This document shows, one piece after another, positions 8,433 through 17,277 of a stretch of 64,000 bases of DNA. Within the stretch, counting starts at the first letter, position 1. Each line of letters begins with the position of its first letter. A model generated the notes under the pieces. It did no database searches and had not been told where the DNA came from. It saw only the letters and a list, made by a program, of their open reading frames with translations. Where the stretch lies: contig CAVSYR010000004.1 in the NCBI GenBank assembly GCA_963732225.1, positions 62,001 through 126,000 of the forward strand. The letters run 5' to 3'. Position numbers and translations under genes: made by a program. This stretch comes from VRUE01 sp963732225 (GTDB lineage Bacteria; Actinomycetota; Thermoleophilia; Solirubrobacterales; 70-9).

Positions 8433-11400
8433 CTAAGCGTTGCGCGTGCTCGGCTCCGGCGGCGCTTGGAGTTGTGGCCGACGAAGGAGGCGCGGACGAG
8501 GGGCGGGCGGCGCGAGCAGAGGCCGTCGCTATTGACAAGCAGGCCTCGGAATCCGCCTTTCAAGACCAGGTGGAGGTGGGAAAGGGGGATGTCGGGGAGG
8601 GAGTCAAAGGAGGCGCGGATGCGGGTGTAGCGAGCGTCGAGGTGGCCGCGGAGGTCGAGGGGGACATCGCCGCCGAGCGAGGCGGCGATGTCGGGAAGCC
8701 GACCGGGTCCTTCGACCATGAAGAGGCGACCACGGTCGGGGTCGGGCAGGAGCGGGCTTGTTACCTGAGCCCAGCCGAGCCTTGCGCTCGGCGGGCAGCT
8801 GTGCTCGGTGAATAGCCGTAGGGGGCAGGCGGAGCGCAGGCGGGCGGGGTCGATGAAGAGGCCGTAGGGGAGGCTGAGCGAGGCGGTGCGCAGGTTGGCG
8901 TCGCCGGGACGCGGGTCAACATCGAAGGTGGCGGTCGGGTGGGCATTGCGGCCGAGGCCGCCGGAGAGGCGCAGGTGGAGACGGGGCTTGAGGGCGAGCT
9001 CCGAGCAGGAGCCGACCTGGAAACGGTCGGTGATCGGTGCGGTCGTGCCCTGCTCGGAGGTGGCAATGCCGGAGAGCGAGGTTTCCTTGCAGCTGGTCGG
9101 ATTGCGGATCAAGCCAGGACGATCGAGCTCGAGGCGGATGGCGCGCAGATCGATCGGGATCCCGGCGAGGATTGTCGGCAAGGGGTCGCTGGCGAGACGG
9201 AGCTGGGCGGAGCTAGAGTCGACGTCGACGGCGATGCGGGAGGTCAGGGTGCCGAGATCGAAGGGCCCGGCGAGAGCGGGGACGACGACTACGAGGGAGA
9301 AGGGGGCGCCGCGGTAGGGACCAGCGAGATAGATGGCGCCGCTCAGGTAGAGCGGTTCGGGCCCGGCGCCGGCGGCGATCGTCGCCGAACCGAGGCGGCT
9401 GGCGGCGGGACAGCTCGGCTCGGCGAGCTGGCGGTGGGCCGAGCCCTCGCCGCTCGGGATCGCGGCGATCGCCTCCTCGGGGCAGATCGGGATCGCGGTG
9501 GTGTCGGCGAGCAGGCCTGGAGGCAGGGTGGCGGCAACCTTGCCGAGCGGCTGTTCGGCATCGCCGCGGGTGAGCTTGAAGACGAAGGGGGTGCGGGCGG
9601 CGGCGCTCGGGTTGATCGTGCCGGCGCTCAGCTGGGGCGCGAAGGGGCGATTGGCGGCGGGTGCGCAGGGGGCGCCAGTCGGGCCTTCGTTGATCGCGTG
9701 GGAGTCGGCGAGCGAAACGGGGTCGGCGGGCCGGGCCCAGGAGGAGACGCTGGCGACGATCGTCTGCGGGCCACAGGCCGGGCCGGAGAGCAGCGGCGCG
9801 CGAGTGCCACTGCGAAACGAAAGGTCGAGCTGGTCGAAGGGGAGCTGGGGTAGGTTCTCGAAGGAGGCGGAGATCTGGCCGCTGACGGGGTCGAGGTCGA
9901 GGCGGCCCGGGAGCTTGAGCAGGACACCGCGATCTTCTGTGTCGGCGACGACGAGGTAGAGGGCGAAGAGGCTATTGGTGGGATTGTCGTGGGGGGAGGC
10001 GAGATAGATGAAGCCCTGCAGCGGCTCGGGCAGCAGCGGGGTGGTGATCGTGGCGGCGCCGACGCGCGAGGCGTCGGGGCAGGCGACGGGGTCGTTGGTG
10101 CCGAGGGCGATCCCGGCGGGGGTGCAGGAGGCGAGGCCGTCGGCGGCGGCGGGCGAGATCCGCATGCCGGCGGGCAGGGTGAGGTGGAAGTCGCGCAGCG
10201 GCGGGGTGGCGAGGGCGTTCGGGTTTTCGTTCTGGGGGACGTTGATCTTGATTTGGAGGCCGGTGATTTGGAGGCCGGTGGGTGAGTCGGCCTGGGTGAC
10301 CGTCGGAGTGGCGCTGAGGGTGGGTTCGAAGCGGGGTTTGTCGCAGTCGGTGGTTAGGCCGGGAAGCGGGTAGGGAATCGCGGGGGCGAAGAGGCCGGGG
10401 TGCTGCCAGGAGTCGACGCCGCTCAGGGTGATGGTTTGGTCGGTGCCGCACTGCGATGGGACGGTGAGGAAGGGCTTTGGTTCGACGTCGGTCGGGCAAT
10501 CGGCACTGGTGTCGATGCCGCCGAGGCCGGCGCCGCCGCAGCGCTCGGAGTCGTGGGAGTGGTCGGCGGGAACGCCCCAGAGGGTCATTTTGAGGTCGAG
10601 GAGGGATTCGGTCTCGTTGACGTCGGCGGCGCTGGCGAGGATCGCGTAGCCGTTGGCCGAGTCGAGGGAGAATTTGATGTGGACCGGGTTGCCGGAGATC
10701 GCGAAGGCGAGGTCGGCGAGGACGCCGTGCGGGCTCTGCATGTTGAAGACCGGCTCTGAATAAGTTTTTGGGAGCTCACCAGAAGCGAAGGGGCCGGTGC
10801 CGAGCTCGATCCGGCCGACCTGGGCCGAGCGCGGGCAGGCGCCGACGGTGAGCTCGGCCGGCGTGCACTCGCCGGGCGCGGTCGGGTTGCCGAGGAAGCC
10901 GGGCGGCAGGGCGAGCTGGAAGTGGCGGATGCTGCCGACGGCGGTGATCTGGGTCGGCGAAGCGGGCGGGGTGGCGAACGTGTTGAGGTCGAGGCCGACG
11001 ATCACCTGGGCGGGATGGGCGCCGGCGGCACGGATCGGGGTGAGGCCGTCGGGCGCGAAGGAGTCGGCGAGGAAGCTATTTGGAAGCGGGCCGAAGGTTG
11101 CTGGTTCGGCGCTGATCGGGGTCGGCTCGACCGCGGTGGCCGGGTTGGCGGCGGCGCCACCTTCGAGTTTGGCCGAGGCGAAGCGCTCGCCCGTGGCGGC
11201 CGGGGCAACGGCGGCGCTGAGGATTAGGTTGCGGACGACGCTATGGCGAGGGATCGGGCCGCTGGTCGTGCAGATCATCGTCTTGTCGCCGGGCGATCCG
11301 GGACAGCTCCAGGTCGGCGGGCCGCTCTGGGCGATCGAGTCACGGCCAAGGCCGTTGGGCAGGACGAGGCGGAGGCTGAGCGGGCCGGAGCTGGCGGTGT

Positions 11401-11677
11401 CGCCGAGGTTGGCGATCTCGACCTCGTAGTCGCCGCTGGCGCCCGGGGCGAAGTTGGTCGGGTTGTGGTGGAGGTCGATGCGGAAGAGCGGAGGGGCGGA
11501 TGCTGAGGCGGCCGGCGTGGCTAGGGCAACGGTGGTGAAGATGGCGAGCGAAATGCAGCGGCAGAGGTGAGCTGAATTGGAACCTCGGACTGTCCGCAAG
11601 CGGCGCTTTCGGGCGCGGGAAACAAAGGTGGCAAAATGCCGCTCGGCGTCGGCCGCGAAGCTCTTTCTCATCCCCAT
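8420..11677 (-). CDS. Long multi-module exported protein (half cassette)
   Basis: About 1085 residues. The start at ATG 11677 (MGMRKS) is preferred to the longer open frame because it leaves a plausible signal peptide (ISLAIFTTVALATPAASA) about 40 residues in. An N-terminal Ig-like, DUF11-type domain (DLHHNPTNFAPG) follows. After it come about four repeats of a module of the form LPPGL, a CPxASRVG motif, TPLLPEPL, a hydrophobic LFALYLVV strand and a final RAPLL. The C-terminus has GLLVNSDGLC and a basic tail. It is a paralogue of 19129-22449 and of the broken gene at 33972-36813. The downstream short-family gene overlaps it. It is probably a cell-surface or matrix protein of unknown function. 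Confidence 0.85.
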   Translation of the reverse strand: MGMRKSFAADAERHFATFVSRARKRRLRTVRGSNSAHLCRCISLAIFTTVALATPAASASAPPLFRIDLHHNPTNFAPGASGDYEVEIANLGDTASSGPLSLRLVLPNGLGRDSIAQSGPPTWSCPGSPGDKTMICTTSGPIPRHSVVRNLILSAAVAPAATGERFASAKLEGGAAANPATAVEPTPISAEPATFGPLPNSFLADSFAPDGLTPIRAAGAHPAQVIVGLDLNTFATPPASPTQITAVGSIRHFQLALPPGFLGNPTAPGECTPAELTVGACPRSAQVGRIELGTGPFASGELPKTYSEPVFNMQSPHGVLADLAFAISGNPVHIKFSLDSANGYAILASAADVNETESLLDLKMTLWGVPADHSHDSERCGGAGLGGIDTSADCPTDVEPKPFLTVPSQCGTDQTITLSGVDSWQHPGLFAPAIPYPLPGLTTDCDKPRFEPTLSATPTVTQADSPTGLQITGLQIKINVPQNENPNALATPPLRDFHLTLPAGMRISPAAADGLASCTPAGIALGTNDPVACPDASRVGAATITTPLLPEPLQGFIYLASPHDNPTNSLFALYLVVADTEDRGVLLKLPGRLDLDPVSGQISASFENLPQLPFDQLDLSFRSGTRAPLLSGPACGPQTIVASVSSWARPADPVSLADSHAINEGPTGAPCAPAANRPFAPQLSAGTINPSAAARTPFVFKLTRGDAEQPLGKVAATLPPGLLADTTAIPICPEEAIAAIPSGEGSAHRQLAEPSCPAASRLGSATIAAGAGPEPLYLSGAIYLAGPYRGAPFSLVVVVPALAGPFDLGTLTSRIAVDVDSSSAQLRLASDPLPTILAGIPIDLRAIRLELDRPGLIRNPTSCKETSLSGIATSEQGTTAPITDRFQVGSCSELALKPRLHLRLSGGLGRNAHPTATFDVDPRPGDANLRTASLSLPYGLFIDPARLRSACPLRLFTEHSCPPSARLGWAQVTSPLLPDPDRGRLFMVEGPGRLPDIAASLGGDVPLDLRGHLDARYTRIRASFDSLPDIPLSHLHLVLKGGFRGLLVNSDGLCSRRPPLVRASFVGHNSKRRRSRARATLRCQR

Positions 11678-11740
11678 ATCCCGGTAGACCGGGCCGGGCG
11701 CCCTCTGATCCACAGCCCTGCCCACCGCCCCGCCTACAGA

Positions 11741-11760
11741 CGGCAAGCCTACCGTAAGGC
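11741..11760 (-). promoter_or_regulatory. Promoter-like motif upstream of the long gene
   Basis: On the minus strand this reads CCTTACGGTAGGCTTGCCG, about 65 bp before ATG 11677. It resembles the GGTAG-centred motif in front of 31561 and in the two cassette leaders, but lacks the GTTCTCATT half, so support is weak. Confidence 0.3.
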
Positions 11761-11834
11761 CGTAATGGCGTCTACAGCGTAGGGCGGGATCGAGGGCGCC
11801 GGCGTGGGCGTGACCACGTGTCAGCCCTCGCCGG

Positions 11835-13337
11835 CTAGACCTCGGGAACCTGGGCAACGGCGACCTTGAAGCCAAAGGCGCGAAGCGTGCGTACCGTCGC
11901 CGAGAGGTTGACGAGGCTGAAGAAGGGCAGGGTGTACGGATTTTGGTTTTGTGGCGTGGCGCGTGTGATCACCACGTAGCCGATCTCGTAGTCCTCGGGG
12001 CGCGGTCGGACGTCGGGGAGCAGCGACGTGAAGCTCGCGTCGATGCCGTCGAGCAGCTCGCGTGAGGCGGTACGGAAGGGTTGGTCGGCGAGCAGCAGCG
12101 GGGCCGAGACGCTGCCCTGAGCAAAGAGGTGGCTGAGGGTCGATGAGTAGCCGCGGCGCTTGACGTGGATCAGCTGTCGGTTGCGCGAGAGCAGGTCGCA
12201 GAGCTCGATGCCGCTGCGGCCGCTGACGCGGACGAGCTCGCGGTCGAGGTTGAGGCAGTCGCAGGCTTCGGCGGCGAGCTGATTGTAGTCCTTCTCTTCT
12301 ATCCCGGTCGGCGCCTCGGGCAGCTCGAGGTCGAGCGACGGCAGCAACTCGACGTCGTCGATCGTCTCTTGTTGAAAGTCGGCGCTGACCTGGAACCAGT
12401 CGCCGGCGCTGAGCACGTACAGGGCGCCCTCGCGCTCGGTCTCATAGACGAGGCACTTGTAGACCGACCAGGAATCGAGCATTTGCTCCCCCTCGGCCTC
12501 GAAGGCGATCACCCGGTCGCGCTTCAGGCGCTCGACGCTGAGCTGCTCGGGTTTGCGCAGGGTTTCGAGGTAGACGCTGATCCGTGGATCCGGTTCGAGG
12601 TCTCCCTCGCGGCGGGTCGAGTAGTCAAAGCCGGCGAGGCGCAGGGGATCGACCGCCTCGGGTGCGGCCAGATGGAGGTTGTCGAGACGGCGCTCGTGCA
12701 GGTCGTCGAGCAGCTGCTCGTCCAGTTCGAGGGCGAGTGCGGCGTTCTTGACCGGGCGCAGTTTGTCGACCCAGGGATAGCGCTCCCGGTAATCCTCCGA
12801 TTCGTAGGCGGCGATCAGTCGCTCGCCGAGCCGCGGCAGCTCGTCGAGCTGGGCCCGGGTTGAGATCGCCAGGCGGTCGGCGCCGGCAAGGCCGCGGGCG
12901 AGAGTCTCGTCGCGGGGCGGGCCGGCGACGGCGCGGACAAGGTCGCGGGCGACGTCGAGGCCGAAGTCCTCGAAGTCGGACTCGCGCGAGGCGCTGCGGC
13001 GGGTGTGCATCGTCAGCTCGTCGATCGAGCGGGCATCGACGCTGCGGATGCGATCGGCGTCGACACTGTTGAGGACGACGCGCAGGCCGAAGTCGTGCTC
13101 GAAGGCTTCCGGCTCGAGTAGGTGGCGACCCTGGCCGACGCTGAGCGCGAAGCGGCGCTTGCCGCTCCCGAAAAAGAAGAGGGCGCCGGTCGAGGCGTTG
13201 ATGAGCGAGTCGAGCTGGCCCGGGTTGACGACGTGGGGCGCGACATAGTCACGCCACCAGGGGACCTTGCGTGTGCTCGGGCTGACTACAAGGAGGCCCT
13301 CGACTCCGCTCGACTCGCGCGTCTCGTGCTGGCGCAA
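11835..13337 (-). CDS. TIGR04141-like sporadically distributed protein
   Basis: 500 residues from a TTG codon. The blocks FFGSGKRRFALSVGQGRHLL, LRVVLNSVDADRIRSVDAR and the SDFEDFGLDVARDLVRAVAG region fit the TIGR04141/DUF6119 family, whose members occur patchily across bacteria and have no settled function. In-frame sequence upstream of the TTG (to about 13415) reads LSIFLLREEIESWEEAL, which looks like the true family N-terminus, but no ATG or GTG precedes it before the TAA. The real start is therefore either non-standard or lost to an indel. It directly follows a 71-codon gene and is probably the last gene of an operon with the lipoprotein gene and its upstream neighbours. Confidence 0.7.
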   Translation of the reverse strand: MRQHETRESSGVEGLLVVSPSTRKVPWWRDYVAPHVVNPGQLDSLINASTGALFFFGSGKRRFALSVGQGRHLLEPEAFEHDFGLRVVLNSVDADRIRSVDARSIDELTMHTRRSASRESDFEDFGLDVARDLVRAVAGPPRDETLARGLAGADRLAISTRAQLDELPRLGERLIAAYESEDYRERYPWVDKLRPVKNAALALELDEQLLDDLHERRLDNLHLAAPEAVDPLRLAGFDYSTRREGDLEPDPRISVYLETLRKPEQLSVERLKRDRVIAFEAEGEQMLDSWSVYKCLVYETEREGALYVLSAGDWFQVSADFQQETIDDVELLPSLDLELPEAPTGIEEKDYNQLAAEACDCLNLDRELVRVSGRSGIELCDLLSRNRQLIHVKRRGYSSTLSHLFAQGSVSAPLLLADQPFRTASRELLDGIDASFTSLLPDVRPRPEDYEIGYVVITRATPQNQNPYTLPFFSLVNLSATVRTLRAFGFKVAVAQVPEV

Positions 13338-13433
13338 CCCCTCGCGCTCTCGCAGGGCTTCCTCCCAGCTCTCGATCTCCTCTCGCAGCAGGAAGATCGA
13401 GAGCGCGCGGATGTCCTTCGAAGGGAGGTGAGC

Positions 13434-13649
13434 TTAGGGGAGCTCGTTCAGGTAGTCGACGAACTTTCGGACCGAGAGCCGCTTGGCATTGGGCTCGTGG
13501 GTGCTGCCGGGAGCCCAGCGCACGGTGGCCTGGCCGATCCAGAGCCGGCCGAGGTTCTTGCCCTCCTCGTCACGGATGCGGATCAGAACTCCTTTGTTGC
13601 CGACATCTACTGCGGGGACGTTCTCTACGGTTACCTGCATAGGGACCAT
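13434..13649 (-). CDS. Small conserved-looking hypothetical protein
   Basis: 71 residues, soluble and beta-rich (VTVENVPAVDVGNKGVLIRI, then LGRLWIGQATVRWAPGS). ATG at 13649 or 13640 are both possible. AGAGGTGA lies just before the first and 12 bases before the second. It sits between the lipoprotein gene and the TIGR04141-like gene with short gaps on both sides, so it may partner the latter. The family is not recognised. Confidence 0.6.
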   Translation of the reverse strand: MVPMQVTVENVPAVDVGNKGVLIRIRDEEGKNLGRLWIGQATVRWAPGSTHEPNAKRLSVRKFVDYLNELP

Positions 13650-13676
13650 TCACCTCTCGACTGGTTGTTGCTGGGT

Positions 13677-14348
13677 CTAGGACAAAGGGTTGGGAGTGAC
13701 CGAGATCAGCCTCCAGGCGCCGCCTTCCTGGGTGAGGGCGGTAGCGAAGATGCCGTCAGGGCGGCGGTAGATCAGAAAGGTGTACTTGTCGCCAACCCTG
13801 AAGCTGAGCACTTCAATATTGGCTTCTTCGCGGAGGATGGCGGGCGAAGCGTCGGCGGCGAAGGAGGCCATCGCCTTCGCGCACCCGGCGCCGGCGCCGA
13901 ACTGTTCCTGTTCTTGGCGCGCTTTGGCGGCGAGCAGTCGGCAGACCGTGCTCCAGTTGTCGGCAGCGCGGGCGTCGAGGTAGCGCTGGACGGTCGTGGT
14001 GGCTTCTTCGCGCTCGGCGTCGGAGGCCTCCAGGCCCCAGGTCTGGATCGAGTTGTCGCCTTGCTTGGAAGTCGGTACGCCGGGGGCGGCGGCCTTCGAG
14101 CCCGGCGCCGGCGGCGGCAGGTCGGGCGGCGCCTCTCGCTGCTCGACCTGCTTGCCCGTAGAGGGATTCGGCGAGCCGGCTTCGCCTGCTTTCTTGGTCG
14201 TGGCGGGCTGGGTGGAGGAAGACGGAGCGCTCGAGGTGTCGCCTGTCCCCTCCCCCCCGCCGCCGCAGCCGGCGAGGAGAGCTGTGGAGAGGATGAGCGT
14301 GGCCGCGCAGGCGAGTCGTGCGCAGGCGCCTGAAGGGGGAAGGCGCAT
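13677..14348 (-). CDS. Lipoprotein
   Basis: 223 residues. The signal peptide ends in the lipobox LLAGC, followed by a long Gly/Ser/Thr/Pro/Lys linker (residues about 30-105). A C-terminal domain (about 110-223) contains ATTTVQRYLDARAADNW, a Cys pair (VCRLL and AGCAKAM) and WRLISV. The end of the domain resembles the NTF2-like fold in overall pattern, but I am not sure of that. The gap to the upstream secreted protein gene is four bases, which indicates an operon. Confidence 0.8.
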   Translation of the reverse strand: MRLPPSGACARLACAATLILSTALLAGCGGGGEGTGDTSSAPSSSTQPATTKKAGEAGSPNPSTGKQVEQREAPPDLPPPAPGSKAAAPGVPTSKQGDNSIQTWGLEASDAEREEATTTVQRYLDARAADNWSTVCRLLAAKARQEQEQFGAGAGCAKAMASFAADASPAILREEANIEVLSFRVGDKYTFLIYRRPDGIFATALTQEGGAWRLISVTPNPLS

Positions 14349-14352
14349 GCGA

Positions 14353-14901
14353 CTAGGTGTACTTGGTCGGGTCGATCTTGCAGTAGTTGAACTGGAAGGC
14401 GATCACCAGGTTGTTGGCCTTGGTCGCGTTCTGCTGCAGCTTCACTGCCAGCGAACTCGCCGGGCCCTTCTTGCCCTGCCTGAACTTGGTGGCGATCGTC
14501 CGCATCAGCGCCACCTCGGACTTGATTTCGGTCAGCCACTTGCCGAGCTTGGCCGCGTCGCTCGGCGGCTGCGGGACGGCTGCCAGTTTCTTCTGCGTTT
14601 TTTCGAGTTCGATCGCGGCCTTCGAGAAGGCCGTCGCGGCCTGCTTTAGCTTGTCTTGTGTGACCAAGCCTTTGACCGGACCGAGCAGTCGATCAGCCGC
14701 CGCCTTGTTGCTCTTGCAGATCGGTTCGACCGCGGCGACATAGCCTTCGTGGGTCGGTTCGGCGGCGGCAGACGCGGCGAACATGACGAGAGCGGTGAAG
14801 GCGATCGTGAAGATGGGTTTCAACGGTGGTATCTGCTTCGGTCGGGCGTTTTGGTGGTGGATGGCGGCGCTTGCGCGGACCGTGCTCAGCGCACCTTGCA
14901 A
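14353..14901 (-). CDS. Small secreted two-cysteine protein
   Basis: 182 residues with a hydrophobic export segment (PIFTIAFTALVMFAASAAA) about 30 residues in. The mature part is helical, with one Cys early (EPICKSN) and one near the end (FNYCKID), and the central block VPQPPSDAAKLGKWL. It is a paralogue of 49641-50129, which shares RPPADAAKLAKWF and the final FxYC. Function unknown. Its start overlaps the end of the short-family gene at 14886, so translation is probably coupled. Confidence 0.7.
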   Translation of the reverse strand: MQGALSTVRASAAIHHQNARPKQIPPLKPIFTIAFTALVMFAASAAAEPTHEGYVAAVEPICKSNKAAADRLLGPVKGLVTQDKLKQAATAFSKAAIELEKTQKKLAAVPQPPSDAAKLGKWLTEIKSEVALMRTIATKFRQGKKGPASSLAVKLQQNATKANNLVIAFQFNYCKIDPTKYT

Positions 14902-15677
14902 CTACGGGTCAAGGACGAATGCAGGGTGCGGCCGTCGTCGAAGCCGAAGCTGGCGCGGGCGAAGGGGTAGTTAGCGACGTTGATGCCCTGCGGGGCTGGA
15001 CAGCCGGCGGAGATGTAGCTGCGCGGCCGGCCTTTGTAGCGATAGGTGCGCTTCAGCGTGAGGCTGAGGCCGGAGACGTAGCCCCAGGCGGCGGCGACCT
15101 GCGGCAGTTGGGCGACGAGGACGACGCGGTAGGTGCCCTTGATGCGGCGGATGCGGAACGGGATCAGTTGCGAGATCGGCACCGGCTCGGTGCCGTAGAT
15201 GTGGGCATAGATCACCGGCTTGCCGTGCAGGACACCGTTGAAGGCGAGGACGCGGCCGTTGGAGGGGAAGGGCGATTGGTCGGGCAGGGCGACGTTGGCG
15301 CGGAAGCTGCCGGTGCCGACCAGGGAGTCGGCGCAGGCGGCGCGGGCTTCGCCGGTCGAGGCGGGCTGAATCTGGTGGTAGTGGCAACGCGGCAGGCCGG
15401 TCGGGTTTAGGCGGCCATGGCGGTTGATCGCCATCGTGATGGTCTGCAGCTGGGGCGGGGTCGAGTGGTCGGTGGTCGAGATGTCGCCCGAGAGCGAGAC
15501 GGCGACCGGGGCGAGGCCGGTGCGCGGCAGGCGATCGGGGCTGAGCTTGCCGCCGAAGGTAACGCGCAGGGTGCCCTGCTGGGTGGTGTCGGCGTTGGTG
15601 GTTGCCGCCAACAGGGCGACGGCAAGGGCGGTTGCGGCCAGGGCCGTGGCGAGGCGGGCACGCTTAGGCAGGGTCAT
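14886..15677 (-). CDS. Short-family secreted protein
   Basis: 263 residues from ATG 15677, which has GGGGGAGAGG upstream. The longer open frame is not credible before this codon. The signal peptide covers residues 8-28 (ATALAATALAVALLAATTNA). It shows the clean family layout that the copy at 7467 has lost: LPRTGLAPVAVSLSG, LNPTGLPRC, SLVGTGSF, FPSNGRVLAFNGVLHGKP, then SYISAGCPAPQG, ending in a Cys near the C-terminus. Four conserved cysteines suggest disulphides outside the cell. It leads a probable operon that runs down to the TIGR04141-like gene. Confidence 0.78.
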   Translation of the reverse strand: MTLPKRARLATALAATALAVALLAATTNADTTQQGTLRVTFGGKLSPDRLPRTGLAPVAVSLSGDISTTDHSTPPQLQTITMAINRHGRLNPTGLPRCHYHQIQPASTGEARAACADSLVGTGSFRANVALPDQSPFPSNGRVLAFNGVLHGKPVIYAHIYGTEPVPISQLIPFRIRRIKGTYRVVLVAQLPQVAAAWGYVSGLSLTLKRTYRYKGRPRSYISAGCPAPQGINVANYPFARASFGFDDGRTLHSSLTRSCKVR

Positions 15678-16171
15678 CGGCGGGCCTCTCCCCCGCGCCT
15701 GCGGGCGCTCATTGGGGGCGGAGCCGAATTGGAACGTGGGCCTTCCATATTTACGCGATTCACTCCTCTGCCCCTCCCAGGTCGCAGGTCGCCGCTGGCG
15801 CGCCCAATGCGCTTGCCAGCAGGGATAGCATAGAGGTACCGGGCGCTGGGCGCTCGAATTACCTTTGGTACGACCACAATCCATAGTGGCGGGATAATGG
15901 CGACTCCATACGATGAAAAGATGCCGGGCGAAGCACTTACAGCGCTGACGATCTTGGCGAGAGAGCTGCAAGCCGGAGGATGATTCCCCAGCGGACGCGG
16001 GCATTTTCCGCCGGCCAATCTCGAGGCGAGTTCGTCACCCCGGTTTCTAGGGCGGGCGGAGAGGCCAACGGCTCGCATCCGCCGCGTAGAGAGCAGCCGC
16101 CGCAAAAACGCAAGAGCCGCTCCTGAGGCTGGATGCATGCAACGGCATGGGGTTCGGCAAGTGTTTCTGCC
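15678..16171. other. Divergent intergenic region
   Basis: A gap of about 490 bp between the minus-strand operon led by 15677 and the plus-strand gene at 16172. It must hold the promoters of both. The 15835-15900 part is locally less GC-rich. I see no gene. Confidence 0.4.
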
Positions 16172-16726
16172 ATGTCGGTGAGTGAAATCGCGACCGTGGT
16201 GGCCGCTGTGTCGGCAATCGCAGCGTCGGCCAGCGCCCTTGCATCATGGCGTTCGGCCATCGCCAGCCGTGAGGCGCTGGAGAGGACACATCGACCCTTT
16301 GTGATGCCTTCGTATTTGGTTAGATCGGCGTCAAAAAGGGACGCGATTGTCTTCGATGTGACCCTGCATAACGAGGGGGCGACGGTGGCTCTCGATACCT
16401 CGTGGGCAGTGGTGCTGAGCAATCCGCTGGGATCGCACCCTGGGGTGTTTAGCCGGCAGTACCTGTCAAGCAGCCCGACGATTCCCCAGCGGGCAATCCG
16501 GCCGGGGGAGAGCGTCTCTTCCTCTTTGAATCGTCAGCCTGACGAGCCGATGCGGCGCAGCGATATCAGCGGTCCGCGGGTCGTGAAAGGAGACATCCTC
16601 GAGGCAGGTTGGAGGATCGTGATTCGGTACACGGACGTAGCCGGCCGTCGATGGGAGTATGTCGAGCCGATGGCCTCTGAGGATCTAGCGCCCAGAGCCC
16701 GCTTTGTCGACAACCCGGACTGGTAA
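16172..16726 (+). CDS. Membrane-anchored hypothetical protein
   Basis: 184 residues from ATG 16172. One N-terminal transmembrane helix (EIATVVAAVSAIAASASALA) precedes a basic stop-transfer (SWRSAIASREALERTHRP). The rest (VFDVTLHNEGATVALDTSW, then VKGDILEAGWRIVIRYTDVAGRRWEY) is a beta-sandwich-like domain with the LHNEG pattern common in small membrane-tethered proteins that follow such a helix. It is the only clear plus-strand gene between 1 and 45 kb. Function unknown. Confidence 0.65.
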   Translation: MSVSEIATVVAAVSAIAASASALASWRSAIASREALERTHRPFVMPSYLVRSASKRDAIVFDVTLHNEGATVALDTSWAVVLSNPLGSHPGVFSRQYLSSSPTIPQRAIRPGESVSSSLNRQPDEPMRRSDISGPRVVKGDILEAGWRIVIRYTDVAGRRWEYVEPMASEDLAPRARFVDNPDW

Positions 16727-16835
16727 TTGGCCTAGGAGGGCGGCAGGGCAGACAGGTAAGCGGTCGCTGCAGGGTGGGTTTCAGGTGCACAGAGGAGGGG
16801 CGGGTGTTGGTAGGGAGGCAAAGGCGCTCCATCCG

Positions 16836-17010
16836 CGCCCTCGCCGCCTTGGGCACGGCAGGCCGAGTAGGAGACTTGAGCCGAGCGGCGCCGCTCGAGC
16901 CCGGAAGCGAGCCGGCGTCTCCCTCCCGTGGGAGGCCGTGAGCGGGCGGGCGGCGGTGGAGCTGGCCGGCGAGGCGGGGCCGGGAGCGAGGGTCGCAGCC
17001 AGCGTCAGCG
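16836..17010. repeat. Dispersed repeat, copy 2 (pair with 1313-1500)
   Basis: It carries the same ordered landmarks as copy 1. The gap from 16727 to 17209 otherwise contains nothing I can identify. Confidence 0.5.
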
Positions 17011-17209
17011 GGTGAGGGCGGCGCGCAGGCGCTCGAAGTGCTGGGCGGGACCGATGGCATCGTTCCTTCTCTAGTGCTGGCGGGCCGGGGCTCGCCCCCT
17101 TTGGAGTTAGCCAGCCGGCCTAGAGGGGAAACGGCCGCGTCGGCGTCGGCGCCGGCCTCCGAAGTCAGGGCCTATTTAAGAGGGGGAAACGGAGGACGCT
17201 TGCTACAAC

Positions 17210-17241
17210 GCAATGGGGCCGCCCAGAGGCGGCCCCATTGC
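17210..17241. terminator. Perfect 14-bp hairpin between convergent genes
   Basis: The arm GCAATGGGGCCGCC (17210-17223), loop CAGA and exact complement (17228-17241) lie between the ends of the plus-strand gene at 16726 and the minus-strand gene at 17278. It is a good candidate for a bidirectional terminator. Confidence 0.6.
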
Positions 17242-17277
17242 ATCTAAACGGCCGGGTCAGGCCAGACTTCCTCGGGG

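Noticed and set aside
14886..16004. 372-codon version of the short-family gene
   Set aside because: The first 109 codons are unlike protein, and a ribosome site plus signal peptide support the start at 15677.
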